Shown: positions 9,728 through 19,578 of the stretch, in pieces
Numbering within the stretch: the first letter of the stretch is position 1
Layout: the number at the start of each line of letters is the position of its first letter
DNA from: Rugamonas rivuli
GTDB lineage: Bacteria > Pseudomonadota > Gammaproteobacteria > Burkholderiales > Burkholderiaceae_D
Direction of reading: 5' to 3'
DNA length: 64,000 nt
Assembly (NCBI RefSeq): GCF_009380165.1
Contig: NZ_WHUF01000003.1
Span: 124,001 to 188,000, forward strand
The notes under the pieces: model-generated
Databases searched by the model: none
Seen by the model: only the letters and a program-made list of their open reading frames with translations
What the model was told of the DNA's origin: nothing
Made by a program: the position numbers and the translations under genes

Positions 9728-11199
9728 AACACTCCATCCAACACGAGAAAGTGCGCGACGATCATCGTGATGCCCATGACGATGACGGTGTTCCGGCTGC
9801 CACGGTCTTTGATGGCATAGATCACGGGATCGTCGTGCATCTCCCCGCGCGAGGTCTTGATCCAAAGCCGGGCCAGCCAGTAAATCAACCCGACGGCCAC
9901 GAGCCACAACAAGTTGGGTGTCGCGTAGCGGGATTGGGTGTCGGGAGCATTGATGAACAACCCGAAGACCACGACTGCGGACATGGCGGACGCTACGCCC
10001 AGCGGCCACAACACCGCCAAGTCCGTCACCCGGTAATCGCGGCCGCGTGCGGCGGCCTTGCCGTTCTGTTCAAGTGAGATCAATTCGGAGCAGCGCTTCA
10101 CCAATGCCAGGCTCAAGAACATGAACACCGAAAAGGCCAACAGCCAGGCGCTGGTGACAACGGCGATGGCCACAGAGCCGGCAAGGATGCGCAAGGTGTA
10201 GAGGAGCGACAGCATGATCACGTCTATCAGCACGTATTCCTTGAACATCCAGCTGTAGGTGCTGGTAAGGACCACGTACAAGAGCAGCATGAGAGAGAAC
10301 GCCTGGGACACGACCAGCGCCAGCATGAATGCCAGCACCAGCAAGGCCCCTGCGACGGCAAGCCCCGTAAGAATCGGTATCTTGGCGCTAGCGAAGGGGC
10401 GGTGTTTTTTTCGGGGATGAGCGCGGTCGCTTTCCAAGTCCCACAGATCGTTGACCAGATAGGTTGCCGACGCGGCAAACGAGAAGGACAGGAAGGCCAG
10501 CGCTATCGTCGCAAGCTTCCCAAGATCCATGAACGAAAAGGCGGTCAGCAGGGGCACGAACAACAGCAGGTTTTTCAGCCACTGGTGTACGCGCAATGCC
10601 CTCGCCCACGTGGACAGGCGTATCGATTCTTTCGGAAACTCTTGCTCGATTGTGCTGCGTTGTCGGACGGATTTCGCCAGGCCGGCAGAGACTCCCACCA
10701 AAATGGCTGCTTGCGCCGCGTTCCAAATGGGGATGTCCGCGCGACTGTCACCGGCGTACACAAACTCTGTTCCAACCTTTTCCTGTATCGCCTCCAGCTT
10801 GGCCCTGCCCTTGAGATTGCGGCCTGTGTCAGAAGCAAGCACATCGTCGAACAAGGCGAGATGGTCGGAGACGCGTTGGGCGATGGATTGATGCGCTGCC
10901 GTGGCGAGGACGATCCGGCGTCCCTTGCTTTTTTCATCGTGAAGATAGGCCAGCAGCGCCTCGTGGTATGGTAAGCGGGCTGCGGAGAACGTTGTACGGG
11001 AGCAGACCGTTTCCTTGAAAGCTGCACGCCCCTTCAGGAACCAGAAAGGCAGGCGCAGCAAGTTGAACGGCGACTGCTTGACGAGCTGGATGAGCAACTC
11101 AAGCAGCGTATCGGTTGGCGTCAATGTCCCATCGAGATCGACAACCACGGGCCAACCGGCCGCCGGATCATCTTGCACGTCGCTCAAGTGGATGTTCAT
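9724..11199 (-). CDS. HAD phosphatase-UbiA prenyltransferase fusion
   Basis: About 491 residues. The N-terminal half is a HAD hydrolase: VVDLDGTLTPTDTL (Asp nucleophile), a conserved Lys in LKGRAKLEAI, and YAGDSRADIPIW. The C-terminal half is a UbiA membrane transferase with the first Asp motif NDLWDLESDRAHPRKKHRP and the second conserved block YSWMFKEYVLIDVIMLSLLY, as in decaprenyl-phosphate phosphoribosyltransferases. A fused enzyme could both make polyprenyl-phosphoribose-phosphate and remove its phosphate; this is inference. ATG at 11199 was chosen because the HAD motif begins close after it; an in-frame TTG at 11229 is the alternative. First gene of a three-gene operon. Confidence 0.88.
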   Translation of the reverse strand: MNIHLSDVQDDPAAGWPVVVDLDGTLTPTDTLLELLIQLVKQSPFNLLRLPFWFLKGRAAFKETVCSRTTFSAARLPYHEALLAYLHDEKSKGRRIVLATAAHQSIAQRVSDHLALFDDVLASDTGRNLKGRAKLEAIQEKVGTEFVYAGDSRADIPIWNAAQAAILVGVSAGLAKSVRQRSTIEQEFPKESIRLSTWARALRVHQWLKNLLLFVPLLTAFSFMDLGKLATIALAFLSFSFAASATYLVNDLWDLESDRAHPRKKHRPFASAKIPILTGLAVAGALLVLAFMLALVVSQAFSLMLLLYVVLTSTYSWMFKEYVLIDVIMLSLLYTLRILAGSVAIAVVTSAWLLAFSVFMFLSLALVKRCSELISLEQNGKAAARGRDYRVTDLAVLWPLGVASAMSAVVVFGLFINAPDTQSRYATPNLLWLVAVGLIYWLARLWIKTSRGEMHDDPVIYAIKDRGSRNTVIVMGITMIVAHFLVLDGVL

Positions 11200-11344
11200 C
11201 AGATGGTTTGATCGAAAAGGACGGGGCAACCCGATTACTATGGCATCGGCGGAGCCCGCCGCCTAGGGGGCGGATATCGATTCGATCAAACAAAGGCTGC
11301 AATTTCCCTGGAGCCCGAACGCACCGGGGAGCTCCGTCAGCGCC

Positions 11345-11812
11345 TCAGCATTGCATCAACGCGCCGTTGCGGTGGCAGAGCTTGCCCGACGGTGAGACGA
11401 CGGTGCCAGGGCCGGCGTTGTTGATGTGGGCGCCGTTGGCGTCGTAGCAGCCGGTGGGGCCGCAGCCACTCAGCATTTGCGGGGCATTGGGCGGGTTGAG
11501 CAAGGTTTGCATCGATGGAGTCGGCGGCGCGGACGGCATCGCCACTTGCGGCGCCTGCTTGACGATGGGCATGCGCTGTATCGTCAACGGCACCGGTCGA
11601 CGCGGCATCGGTACGCGCGCCGGCGCGGTGCGGCAGGGTTCAACGGCCAGGCGCTTGCCGTCCGCACTGAGCGTGCAGACCGGTAGCCGGGCGTAATCCC
11701 GCAGCTCGGCGGAGGTGACGTCCCGGCTAATGCCCGGAACGGCCACGGGCGACTGGGCAGTCGCCTGCGCTGCAACCAGCGCAGCCAGGAACAGCGCGGT
11801 GCGCGGCGTCAT
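11345..11812 (-). CDS. Secreted protein of unknown function, Cys- and Pro-rich
   Basis: A 155-residue protein with a clear signal peptide (TALFLAALVAAQATAQ). The mature part has a Pro/Met-rich middle and six cysteines, four of them in the last 45 residues (GCGPTGCYDANG and a Cys-terminal end). I recognise no family. Its ATG overlaps the stop of the upstream Tyr/Gly/His-rich gene (ATGA, 11812-11809), so the two are translationally coupled and probably act together in the envelope. The 11230-11344 gap downstream shows only a short GC hairpin without a T run. Confidence 0.7.
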   Translation of the reverse strand: MTPRTALFLAALVAAQATAQSPVAVPGISRDVTSAELRDYARLPVCTLSADGKRLAVEPCRTAPARVPMPRRPVPLTIQRMPIVKQAPQVAMPSAPPTPSMQTLLNPPNAPQMLSGCGPTGCYDANGAHINNAGPGTVVSPSGKLCHRNGALMQC

Positions 11813-12192
11813 GGCGACGGCGCCACGGTCGCCGTCAGCACGCGCCATGGCACCAGGCAAGCGCCAACGTTCGGGAAGTAGCCGCGCGGGTTGCCGCAGT
11901 AGTACAGCCTTCTGGGCAACGACGGCTCGTCGGCAGGCGGCAGGTACAGCGGAGCGCCGACATAGTAGCCGGGCGGATAGTAGTAGCGGTCGTAGTAGGG
12001 ATCGAAGTAGCCGTAGCGCGGCCAATACAACGGTGCGCCGACAATGATGCCGCCACGGACATAGCCATGACCATGTCCGTGATGGTAGCCGTGGCCGCCT
12101 CCTCCATGGCCGCGCCCTTGCGTCCAGGCATCGGGACTGGCCAGTGCTCCCAACAGGAAGGCCAGCGTCAGCGCCGGTTTCAACATATTCAT
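11809..12192 (-). CDS. Secreted Gly/His/Tyr-rich protein of unknown function
   Basis: A 127-residue protein with signal peptide LTLAFLLGALASPDAWTQ. It then has a His/Gly run (GHGGGGHGYHHGHGHGY), a Tyr/Pro-rich stretch (GYFDPYYDRYYYPPGYY) and a C-terminal part with two cysteines. The pattern resembles small YXWGXW-type or metal-binding envelope proteins of Burkholderiales, but I cannot assign a function. ATG at 12192 has GAGGTGAT upstream. A perfect 11-bp inverted repeat lies just before it and the next gene overlaps by four bases. Confidence 0.75.
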   Translation of the reverse strand: MNMLKPALTLAFLLGALASPDAWTQGRGHGGGGHGYHHGHGHGYVRGGIIVGAPLYWPRYGYFDPYYDRYYYPPGYYVGAPLYLPPADEPSLPRRLYYCGNPRGYFPNVGACLVPWRVLTATVAPSP

Positions 12193-12208
12193 GGCATCAC
12201 CTCGCGTA

Positions 12209-12242
12209 GTGCTACACCTTTCATTAATAGCAGGTGTAGCAC
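12209..12242. promoter_or_regulatory. Perfect 11-bp inverted repeat between two secreted-protein genes
   Basis: GTGCTACACCT (12209-12219) and AGGTGTAGCAC (12232-12242) are exact inverse complements separated by 12 bases. They sit 31 bases after one stop codon and 16 bases before the next start. No T run follows on either strand, so an operator or an mRNA attenuator/stabiliser is more likely than a terminator. Confidence 0.6.
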
Positions 12243-12273
12243 CGGAGGGAAGCGAATGAAACAATTCGTAACC

Positions 12274-14151
12274 TTAGTCAGGCAAGCGGATACGGAAATA
12301 TATCAGTTTCATTTGGCCCTTGTTTTCATCTCCAAAGCACTTGGCCACTTTGTAACCCGGCCTTGCCTGCATCTGTCCATTGACCACCACCGGAGCATCG
12401 AATTCGGTCGCGCAGGCATTCAGGTAGCCATCGACCGAGCCGCTGCGCGCGGTTCCGCCGCGCGGGCTTGCCAGGTACAACGCCCGCGAAGTGGCGGCGG
12501 CGTAGGCCATCTGCTGCCAGCCCCGGTCGAACGGCGCAAAACTGTTGGTCAAATCGGCGGCCAGAGTGAGGGAGAAAGCGGGCGCACCAGCGGCATCGGT
12601 GCCCTCGTTCAGCTGAAAGACCTTCAGAACCGTTGAATTGAACACCCAGCTCCAGATCAGGTAGAGATTTTTGTGGGCATCTTCCACGATGTGCCCGCTT
12701 CCGGTAGTCAGTCCCTTCAGCGTTCCTTGGTAGATGCCACGTCCCGTCACAGGATCGGTAACCGACAAATCGTAGCTGTTCCCTATCCAAGGCGAATTGC
12801 CGTCCGTCGTATGTTTCAACGCAATGGAAAACGCCCGTCCCTTGGTGTCCACGTAGGCGTCTATTTGCTGCAACTCCGGCGCCACCGTCGCCGTTGGCTT
12901 GTCGTTTACGCCGAGCGGCTCCATTACCTCCCATGTGCGCCCGCTGGGGAAGACAAATCCCTTCACGCCATTGAACACATAGCTATTGCCAGTGTAACGG
13001 GGGTACCCGGCAATCTCCTTCGTCAGGTCCAGCTGCGACGAGGTGAAAAACAGCGAATTCGCCACGCCAGGGAAAATATAGTCATACACCGACCGATCAC
13101 GGATGTATTGGGAATCAAACGTTCCCTCCGCAAAGGTCGGCTCCCCCTGCGTCTCCTTCGTACAGTTGTATTGGGTATAGGTATCGCCGGTGTCTCGTCC
13201 CTCCGACGACGCCTTCAAGCATATTTGTCCATTTTCCCCTATGCCGGCGTTGCCGTAGTGCCGTTGGCTGCGCGTCAGCTGGCTCCAGCCGCCGGGGATC
13301 GCCTGCATCGTGAAAGACGGCTCCACCCCGATCGCAGGTTTTCCGTCAGGATGGGCAATGACATATACCTTGCCGGTTATCGGCGACAGTAACAAGTGCG
13401 CTTCATCCAGGCTCGGGCCCGATGCCACCGCCTCCCATGTGCCGGATGCCTGCGTCCGTTTCCGCAACTGCCAGCCTTCCTGCACGCCGCCCTCACCTGT
13501 CAGCACCAGGTTCAGCATGTACACGGTACCGTCCGCGGTGGTGACGACACGCGACATATGGCCGCCCCAGTCATTGTTGGGCGACCAGGCGTGGTCGCCT
13601 TGCGCACCTTGCTGCAGGCCATCCGACGTGACCAGCTCGAATCGTTCCAGCGTCGGCACCGTCACGCGGGAATAGACATACGGCAGCTTGTCGGAGCTTC
13701 GGGACGTGGAGGCGTCCTGGATGTCGAACACCAGGTTGTCCGCCTGGCCGGCTGACACGTCCGCGCCGATGCTGCTGCGCTTGACCATTAACTTGGCCTT
13801 GCCGTTGCCCACCCAATAGCCGGCGATGCGGCCGTTGTTGGTATCGTCAACCTGCCACTTCCAGTCGCTCTTGCCTGAGCCTGAATACTTAAACAGCACG
13901 CCATTTTCAATCATGAATTCCGCGCCGATGTCGCCCTTCGCGTAGCCGCTGGCGGCATTCGTGTCGGTGTCGATAAACACCCGGACAAAGTTGGGCGTGC
14001 CGGTGTAGTCGAACTCGTAGTACACATAGGTGCCGTCATTGCTCGTTTTCGTATTGGAGATGGACAGTCCCGTATCGGCGCTGGCGGCGCCGGCGGTCAA
14101 CAGCAGGGACGACAGCAGGACAGCCTGACGCGCAGACAGCATTTTCTTCAT
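12274..14151 (-). CDS. Secreted protein of unknown function, possible beta-propeller
   Basis: A 625-residue protein with a signal peptide (LLSSLLLTAGAASA). The first ~150 residues (ISNTKTSNDGTYVYYEFDYTG, VRVFIDTDTNAASGY) look like a beta-sandwich found in secreted hydrolases and binding proteins. The rest has repeated aromatic strands such as DHAWSPNNDWGGHMSRV and GKVYVIAHPDG, suggesting a sialidase/BNR-like propeller. No catalytic signature is recognisable. ATG at 14151 lies only 17 bases after the hppA terminator, so the promoter must overlap that structure or transcription depends on read-through. The ending YFRIRLPD may be an outer-membrane or export feature, which is speculative. Confidence 0.75.
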   Translation of the reverse strand: MKKMLSARQAVLLSSLLLTAGAASADTGLSISNTKTSNDGTYVYYEFDYTGTPNFVRVFIDTDTNAASGYAKGDIGAEFMIENGVLFKYSGSGKSDWKWQVDDTNNGRIAGYWVGNGKAKLMVKRSSIGADVSAGQADNLVFDIQDASTSRSSDKLPYVYSRVTVPTLERFELVTSDGLQQGAQGDHAWSPNNDWGGHMSRVVTTADGTVYMLNLVLTGEGGVQEGWQLRKRTQASGTWEAVASGPSLDEAHLLLSPITGKVYVIAHPDGKPAIGVEPSFTMQAIPGGWSQLTRSQRHYGNAGIGENGQICLKASSEGRDTGDTYTQYNCTKETQGEPTFAEGTFDSQYIRDRSVYDYIFPGVANSLFFTSSQLDLTKEIAGYPRYTGNSYVFNGVKGFVFPSGRTWEVMEPLGVNDKPTATVAPELQQIDAYVDTKGRAFSIALKHTTDGNSPWIGNSYDLSVTDPVTGRGIYQGTLKGLTTGSGHIVEDAHKNLYLIWSWVFNSTVLKVFQLNEGTDAAGAPAFSLTLAADLTNSFAPFDRGWQQMAYAAATSRALYLASPRGGTARSGSVDGYLNACATEFDAPVVVNGQMQARPGYKVAKCFGDENKGQMKLIYFRIRLPD

Positions 14152-14167
14152 GGGGGTGGTCTCGGGA

Positions 14168-14218
14168 AAATAAAAAAAGAAAGGCCCAAGGCAGACGACG
14201 CATCGTCTTGCCTTGGGC
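14168..14218 (-). terminator. Rho-independent terminator of hppA
   Basis: A long stem pairs GCCCAAGGCA (14184-14193) with TGCCTTGGGC (14209-14218), with inner pairs GACGA/TCGTC. In the minus direction it is followed by CCTTTCTTTTTTTATTTT. Confidence 0.9.
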
Positions 14219-14231
14219 GCAATAGTATCTT

Positions 14232-16448
14232 TTATTTAACTTGAGGGGAAGCGGAATCCGGTGCGGAGGCAGGCGCTGGGGCCATGGTCGAATCCACCGG
14301 CGGAGGCGGCGCCACGGCTGGCGCCATCATCATCGCCGGCGGCGCCATCGTCGAGGTCGCGGGCGCGGCCAGCGGCGCCGGCACGGCGACGCTCACCGCC
14401 AGCCAGCCCGACGCAGGCAGCAGCGGCACCAGCAGCAAGGCCACGATGTTGATGATCTTGATCAGCGGGTTGACCGCCGGACCCGCCGTATCCTTGTACG
14501 GATCGCCCACGGTGTCGCCGGTGACGGCCGCCTTGTGCGCATCCGAACCCTTGCCGCCGAAGTGGCCGTCTTCGATGTATTTCTTGGCGTTGTCCCAGGC
14601 GCCGCCGCCGGTGGTCATCGAGATCGCCACGAACAGGCCGGTGACGATGGTCCCCATCAGCATGCCGCCCAGCGCGGCCGCCCCCAGCAGCATGCCGACC
14701 ACAATCGGCACCACCACCGGCAGCAGCGAAGGAATGATCATTTCCTTGATCGCCGACGCGGTCAGCATGTCCACCGCCTTGTCGTACTCCGGCTTGCCGG
14801 TGCCATCCATGATGCCCTTGATGTCGCGGAACTGGCGGCGCACTTCCACCACCACGGCGCCGGCGGCGCGGCCCACGGCCTCCATCGCCATCGCACCGAA
14901 CAGGTAGGGTATCAGGCCGCCGATGATCAGGCCGACGATCACCATCGGATTCGACAGGTCGAAGGTGATGCTCTTGCCGGTCGATTCCAGCGCGTGCGTG
15001 TAGTCGGCGAACAGCACCAGCGCAGCCAGGCCGGCCGAACCGATCGCATAGCCCTTGGTGACGGCCTTGGTGGTGTTGCCCACCGCGTCCAGCGGATCGG
15101 TAATCGCGCGCACCGATTCCGGCATGCCCGACATCTCGGCGATGCCGCCGGCGTTGTCGGTGATCGGACCGTAGGCGTCCAGCGCCACGACGATGCCGGC
15201 CATCGACAGCATCGCGGTGGCCGCGATCGCCACGCCATACAACTGGCCCAGCTGGTACGACACCAGGATCGCCGCGCACACCGCCAGCACCGGATAGGCG
15301 GTGGACTTCATCGACACGCCCAGGCCGGCGATGATGTTGGTGCCGTGGCCGGTGGTCGACGCTTCGGCGATATGCTTGACCGGCGCAAAATCGGTGCCGG
15401 TGTAGTACTCGGTGATGTAGACCATCAGCCCGGTCAGCACGATGCCGACCACGGTGCAGCCCATCATCTTCATGCGCATGGCTTCATCGGGCCAGATCTG
15501 CCACGTCACCACGGCGAAGCCGATCAGCGACAGGCCGGCCGCCCACCACAGGCCGGTGTACAGCGCCGACATGATCTTCTTGCCCGGCTTGGCCTTGACC
15601 ATCGAGCAGCCGATGATGGAGGCGATGATGGACACCGCGCCCAGCAGCAGCGGATAAATGATGGCCGACGTCGGCGCGGAAGTAATCAGCAAGGCGCCCA
15701 GCAGCATGGTGGCGATCAGCGTCACCACATAAGTTTCGAACAGGTCGGCCGCCATGCCGGCGCAATCGCCGACGTTGTCGCCGACGTTATCGGCGATCAC
15801 CGCCGGGTTGCGCGGGTCGTCCTCGGGGATGCCCGCCTCCACCTTGCCCACCAGGTCGGCGCCGACGTCCGCGCCCTTGGTGAAGATGCCCCCGCCCAGA
15901 CGGGCGAAGATCGAAATCAGCGACGCGCCGAAGGCCAGGCCGATCAGCGGCTTGATCACATCGTGCGGATTGAGCGGCGGATTCGGCGCACCCGGCGCCA
16001 CGCCGACCAGGAACAGATAGAACAGCACCACGCCCAGCAGGCCCAGGCCGACCACCAGCATGCCGGTGATCGCGCCGCCCTTGAACGCGACGTCGAGCGC
16101 CTCGTTCATGCCCTTGGTGGCCGCCTGCGCGGTGCGCACATTGGCGCGCACGGAGACGTTCATGCCGATGAAGCCGCAGGCGCCGGACAGCACCGCGCCG
16201 ATCAGGAAGCCGATCGCGGTGTGCATATCGAGTAAGACAGCGATGAGGATGAGCAGCACCACGCCGACGATGCCGATGGTGCGATACTGGCGGGCCAGGT
16301 AAGCGGCGGCGCCCTGCTGGATGGCCAGTGCGATTTCCTGCATGCGGGCGTTGCCCGCGTCCTGTCGCAAAATCCAGCTACGAGACCATAAACCGTAAAT
16401 CACGGCGATAACGCCGCACGCAACTGCAAACCAAAGACTAGCTGCCAT
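14232..16448 (-). CDS. hppA: Membrane-bound proton-pumping pyrophosphatase, K+-independent type
   Basis: A 738-residue protein with about 16 helices. It has the substrate site [38 protein letters not shown] (spanning residues around 200-240) and [15 protein letters not shown] near the end. It couples pyrophosphate hydrolysis to cation export. The segment [14 protein letters not shown] has Lys where K+-dependent enzymes have Ala, and Thr where they have Gly, which marks the K+-independent H+-pumping class. The C-terminus carries an unusual Ala/Pro/Met-rich tail of about 60 residues (for example [16 protein letters not shown]) beyond the normal end. ATG is preceded by AAGGGGAC. A strong terminator follows. 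Confidence 0.96.
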   Translation of the reverse strand: MAASLWFAVACGVIAVIYGLWSRSWILRQDAGNARMQEIALAIQQGAAAYLARQYRTIGIVGVVLLILIAVLLDMHTAIGFLIGAVLSGACGFIGMNVSVRANVRTAQAATKGMNEALDVAFKGGAITGMLVVGLGLLGVVLFYLFLVGVAPGAPNPPLNPHDVIKPLIGLAFGASLISIFARLGGGIFTKGADVGADLVGKVEAGIPEDDPRNPAVIADNVGDNVGDCAGMAADLFETYVVTLIATMLLGALLITSAPTSAIIYPLLLGAVSIIASIIGCSMVKAKPGKKIMSALYTGLWWAAGLSLIGFAVVTWQIWPDEAMRMKMMGCTVVGIVLTGLMVYITEYYTGTDFAPVKHIAEASTTGHGTNIIAGLGVSMKSTAYPVLAVCAAILVSYQLGQLYGVAIAATAMLSMAGIVVALDAYGPITDNAGGIAEMSGMPESVRAITDPLDAVGNTTKAVTKGYAIGSAGLAALVLFADYTHALESTGKSITFDLSNPMVIVGLIIGGLIPYLFGAMAMEAVGRAAGAVVVEVRRQFRDIKGIMDGTGKPEYDKAVDMLTASAIKEMIIPSLLPVVVPIVVGMLLGAAALGGMLMGTIVTGLFVAISMTTGGGAWDNAKKYIEDGHFGGKGSDAHKAAVTGDTVGDPYKDTAGPAVNPLIKIINIVALLLVPLLPASGWLAVSVAVPAPLAAPATSTMAPPAMMMAPAVAPPPPVDSTMAPAPASAPDSASPQVK

Positions 16449-16591
16449 AGTGTCCCCTTATTTTTATTGATCGAGCCTACAAACCCACACTTCAGAAAAC
16501 CAACGCCCGCCGGGTAGGCAAGCGCAGCCAACTAAACCTGCGAACTGCAACACTTCATAAAACGGGATGGCATCCAGCCGATTTTAGGCGC

Positions 16592-16616
16592 AAAAAAAGC
16601 GGACACTCGGTCCGCT
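16592..16616 (-). terminator. Rho-independent terminator of adk
   Basis: Minus-strand stem AGCGGAC...GTCCGCT with a short loop, followed by TTTTTTTGCG, starting a few bases after the adk stop codon. Confidence 0.9.
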
Positions 16617-16628
16617 CTACTTTAACGC

Positions 16629-17501
<873 letters not shown>

Positions 17502-18248
17502 TCAATAGAACTGCCGAACGCGGGCCAAGTCTTCCGGCGTATCCACCCCGGCCGCCGGGGCCGAGTCGGTCACATGGACCGCGATGGGATAGCCGTGCCA
17601 CAGCACGCGCAGCTGTTCCAGTGCTTCGATGGCTTCCAGCGGCGACACTTCCAGCGCCGGGTAGGCTTGCAGGAAGTCGTTGCGGTAGGCGTACAGTCCG
17701 ATGTGACGGAGCGGCACGTAAGCGGCGGGCAGTACTTCTTTGGACTGCGCAAAGGCGTCGCGATGCCAGGGTATGGTCGCGCGCGAAAAATAGAGGGCCC
17801 GGCCGGTCTTGTCCAACACCACCTTGACCACGTTCGGGTTGAAGGCGTCGGCGGCGTCGTGCAGCGGGTGGGCGCAGGTGGACATCGGCACTTCGGCGCT
17901 GATGCGCGAGGCGGCCGCCTGCAGCAGTTCCGGGTCGATCAGCGGCTCGTCGCCCTGCAGATTGACGACGACGGCGTCGGCCGGCAAGTTCAGCGCGCGC
18001 GCCACTTCGGCGATGCGGTCGGTGCCGGACGGATGGTCGGCGCGGGTCATGCACACTTCCACGCCGTGCTGCTCGCAAGCGGCGCGGATGTCTTCATGGT
18101 CGGTGGCGACGATGACGCGGGCGGCGCCGGCCAGCTGCGCGCGCTCCGCCACGCGCACCACCATGGGCTTGCCGCCCAGGTCGGCCAGGGGCTTGTTCGG
18201 CAGCCGGGTCGAGGCCAGGCGGGCCGGAATGATGGCGATGAAGGACAC
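17502..18248 (-). CDS. kdsB: 3-deoxy-manno-octulosonate cytidylyltransferase
   Basis: A 248-residue cytoplasmic enzyme that activates Kdo as CMP-Kdo for lipopolysaccharide synthesis. N-terminal [23 protein letters not shown] (read in parts: [10 protein letters not shown] and [11 protein letters not shown]), [15 protein letters not shown] and VDTPEDL are all diagnostic. The start is GTG at 18248, three bases after the stop of the Trm112 gene, so it is translated from the same mRNA as lpxK. Length is normal. Confidence 0.97.
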   Translation of the reverse strand: MSFIAIIPARLASTRLPNKPLADLGGKPMVVRVAERAQLAGAARVIVATDHEDIRAACEQHGVEVCMTRADHPSGTDRIAEVARALNLPADAVVVNLQGDEPLIDPELLQAAASRISAEVPMSTCAHPLHDAADAFNPNVVKVVLDKTGRALYFSRATIPWHRDAFAQSKEVLPAAYVPLRHIGLYAYRNDFLQAYPALEVSPLEAIEALEQLRVLWHGYPIAVHVTDSAPAAGVDTPEDLARVRQFY

Positions 18249-18251
18249 TGC

Positions 18252-18428
18252 TTATTCCGCCTTGTCCTGCAGCGTGCGCGCTTCGTCGGCCCACATGATG
18301 GGGATGCCGTCGCGGATAGGATAGGCCAGGCGATCGCCCTTGCAAATCATTTCCTGGGCTTTCTTATCGTACTCCAGGGGGCCTTTGCAGACCGGGCATA
18401 CCAGGATATCAAGCAAACGAGCGTCCAC
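18252..18428 (-). CDS. Trm112-family small zinc-finger-like protein
   Basis: A 58-residue protein [20 protein letters not shown] with one CPVC pair, matching the bacterial Trm112/YcaR family that sits next to lpxK and kdsB in many Proteobacteria. GTG at 18428 is chosen because family members begin with this [11 protein letters not shown] segment. A longer ATG start at 18464 would add residues that belong to the overlapping lpxK end. It overlaps lpxK by 20 bases. Confidence 0.9.
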   Translation of the reverse strand: MDARLLDILVCPVCKGPLEYDKKAQEMICKGDRLAYPIRDGIPIMWADEARTLQDKAE

Positions 18429-19491
18429 GACATTTCTCCACAATTTGGTCGGCCAGCGCGCCATCGATGCGCGCCGTCACCGGGACGACCCATAGTCGCG
18501 GGTCGCCTCTGAGTTCTTCAATTTGCGCACATTTTACTGCATCCTTCTCGGTCATCAAGATCAGGTCTGCATCGAGCGCGGCAAACGGGCGGTCCTGGAA
18601 GTCGTGATGGTCGGGCAAAGGCAGCTCGGCGATAGCCAGGCCGGCGGCCTTCAGCATGCCGAAAAAGCGCGACGGGTTGCCGATGCCGGCCGCAGCGGCC
18701 AGGCGCAGGTCGGTGCCGGCCAGGCTGGCGAGCGAGCGGCGCTGCGAGCGGTCGATCAGTTGTTCGGCGTATTGGCCTTCGAGCGTCATCTGGATAGCCC
18801 GGCCGCCGACGTTGCGCACCAGTTCCTCGGTCAACAGCGGCGCGTTGATGACGGTGAAATCGCGCCGGCGCGAGACTGGCTCCCGCAACGGGCCGGCCGG
18901 CAGCAGCCAGCCGTTGCCGGCGCCACGGCCGTCGAACAGGATGATTTCCACGTCGCGCTGCAAGGCGTAGTGCTGAAGGCCGTCGTCGGTGAGCAGGATG
19001 TCCACCTCGGGATGGGCGGCCAGCAGCGCGCGGCCGGTGACTGCACGGTCGCGCCCCACCATCACCGGACAGCCGGTGCGCTGCTTGATTAACAGCGGTT
19101 CGTCGCCGACCTGCTCCGGCGTGGAGGCGGCAACCACCTCGCGGCCGTGCACGCCGTCGCTGCCGTGGCCACGCGAGATCACGCCCGGCGTCATGCCGGC
19201 CTCCTGCAGTGCCTGCACCAGCCAGATGGTCAGCGGCGTCTTGCCGGTACCGCCGATGTAGATATTGCCCACCACGACCACCGGCACCGGCAGCCGCGAG
19301 GACTTGAGCACGCCGGCACGGAACAGCGCCGCCCGCAGGCCGCTGAGCGCGCGGAACAGCAGCGATACCGGCCACAAGGCGCAGACAAGCGGCCCGCGCC
19401 GCAGCCAGTTACGCGTCAGCGTGGTTTCCAGCGCCGACGATTTGGAGGGAGATTGATTTGGCAATTCAGAACCTTGATCAACCGCCGTCAT
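18409..19491 (-). CDS. lpxK: Tetraacyldisaccharide 4'-kinase
   Basis: A 360-residue inner-membrane kinase that phosphorylates the lipid A precursor at the 4' position. N-terminal membrane-binding helix ([21 protein letters not shown]), P-loop [26 protein letters not shown] (catalytic Asp region) and DHHDFQD. The ATG at 19491 lies inside the arm of a dispersed palindromic repeat. The family core starts at about residue 22 ([14 protein letters not shown]), so a downstream alternative start such as the TTG at residue 10 is possible. It is co-directional with exbD/exbB upstream and Trm112/kdsB downstream. Confidence 0.95.
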   Translation of the reverse strand: MTAVDQGSELPNQSPSKSSALETTLTRNWLRRGPLVCALWPVSLLFRALSGLRAALFRAGVLKSSRLPVPVVVVGNIYIGGTGKTPLTIWLVQALQEAGMTPGVISRGHGSDGVHGREVVAASTPEQVGDEPLLIKQRTGCPVMVGRDRAVTGRALLAAHPEVDILLTDDGLQHYALQRDVEIILFDGRGAGNGWLLPAGPLREPVSRRRDFTVINAPLLTEELVRNVGGRAIQMTLEGQYAEQLIDRSQRRSLASLAGTDLRLAAAAGIGNPSRFFGMLKAAGLAIAELPLPDHHDFQDRPFAALDADLILMTEKDAVKCAQIEELRGDPRLWVVPVTARIDGALADQIVEKCRGRSFA

Positions 19492-19565
19492 TCCCGCGAA
19501 AGCGGGAATCCATGCTGAACGTCCTGAGCCAGCGTTCTATGGATTCCCGCGTGTGCGGGAATGAC
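19487..19565. repeat. Dispersed palindromic repeat (GTCATTCCCGCG type) between exbD and lpxK
   Basis: The outer arms GTCATTCCCGC (19487-19497) and GCGGGAATGAC (19555-19565) pair. So do the inner arms GCGGGAATCCAT (19502-19513) and ATGGATTCCCGC (19539-19550). Each side also folds alone (CCCGC-GAAA-GCGGG and CCCGC-GTGT-GCGGG). This is the widespread proteobacterial GTCATTCCCGCG...CGGGAATCC repeat. It supplies the first ATG of lpxK. Confidence 0.85.
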
Positions 19566-19578
19566 GAGCGGTCACATA

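Noticed and set aside
9728..10009. N-terminal extension of the EmrE-like gene
   Set aside because: The extra residues are Arg/His-rich and read the UbiA gene out of frame; MNTLLTAI with the ATGA overlap is the natural start.
11240..11275. GC hairpin downstream of the Cys-rich secreted-protein gene as a terminator
   Set aside because: Stem is only about five pairs and no T run follows on the minus strand.
14241..16235. 664-codon plus-strand open frame opposite hppA
   Set aside because: His/Arg-rich antisense of the pyrophosphatase; no start signal or domain.
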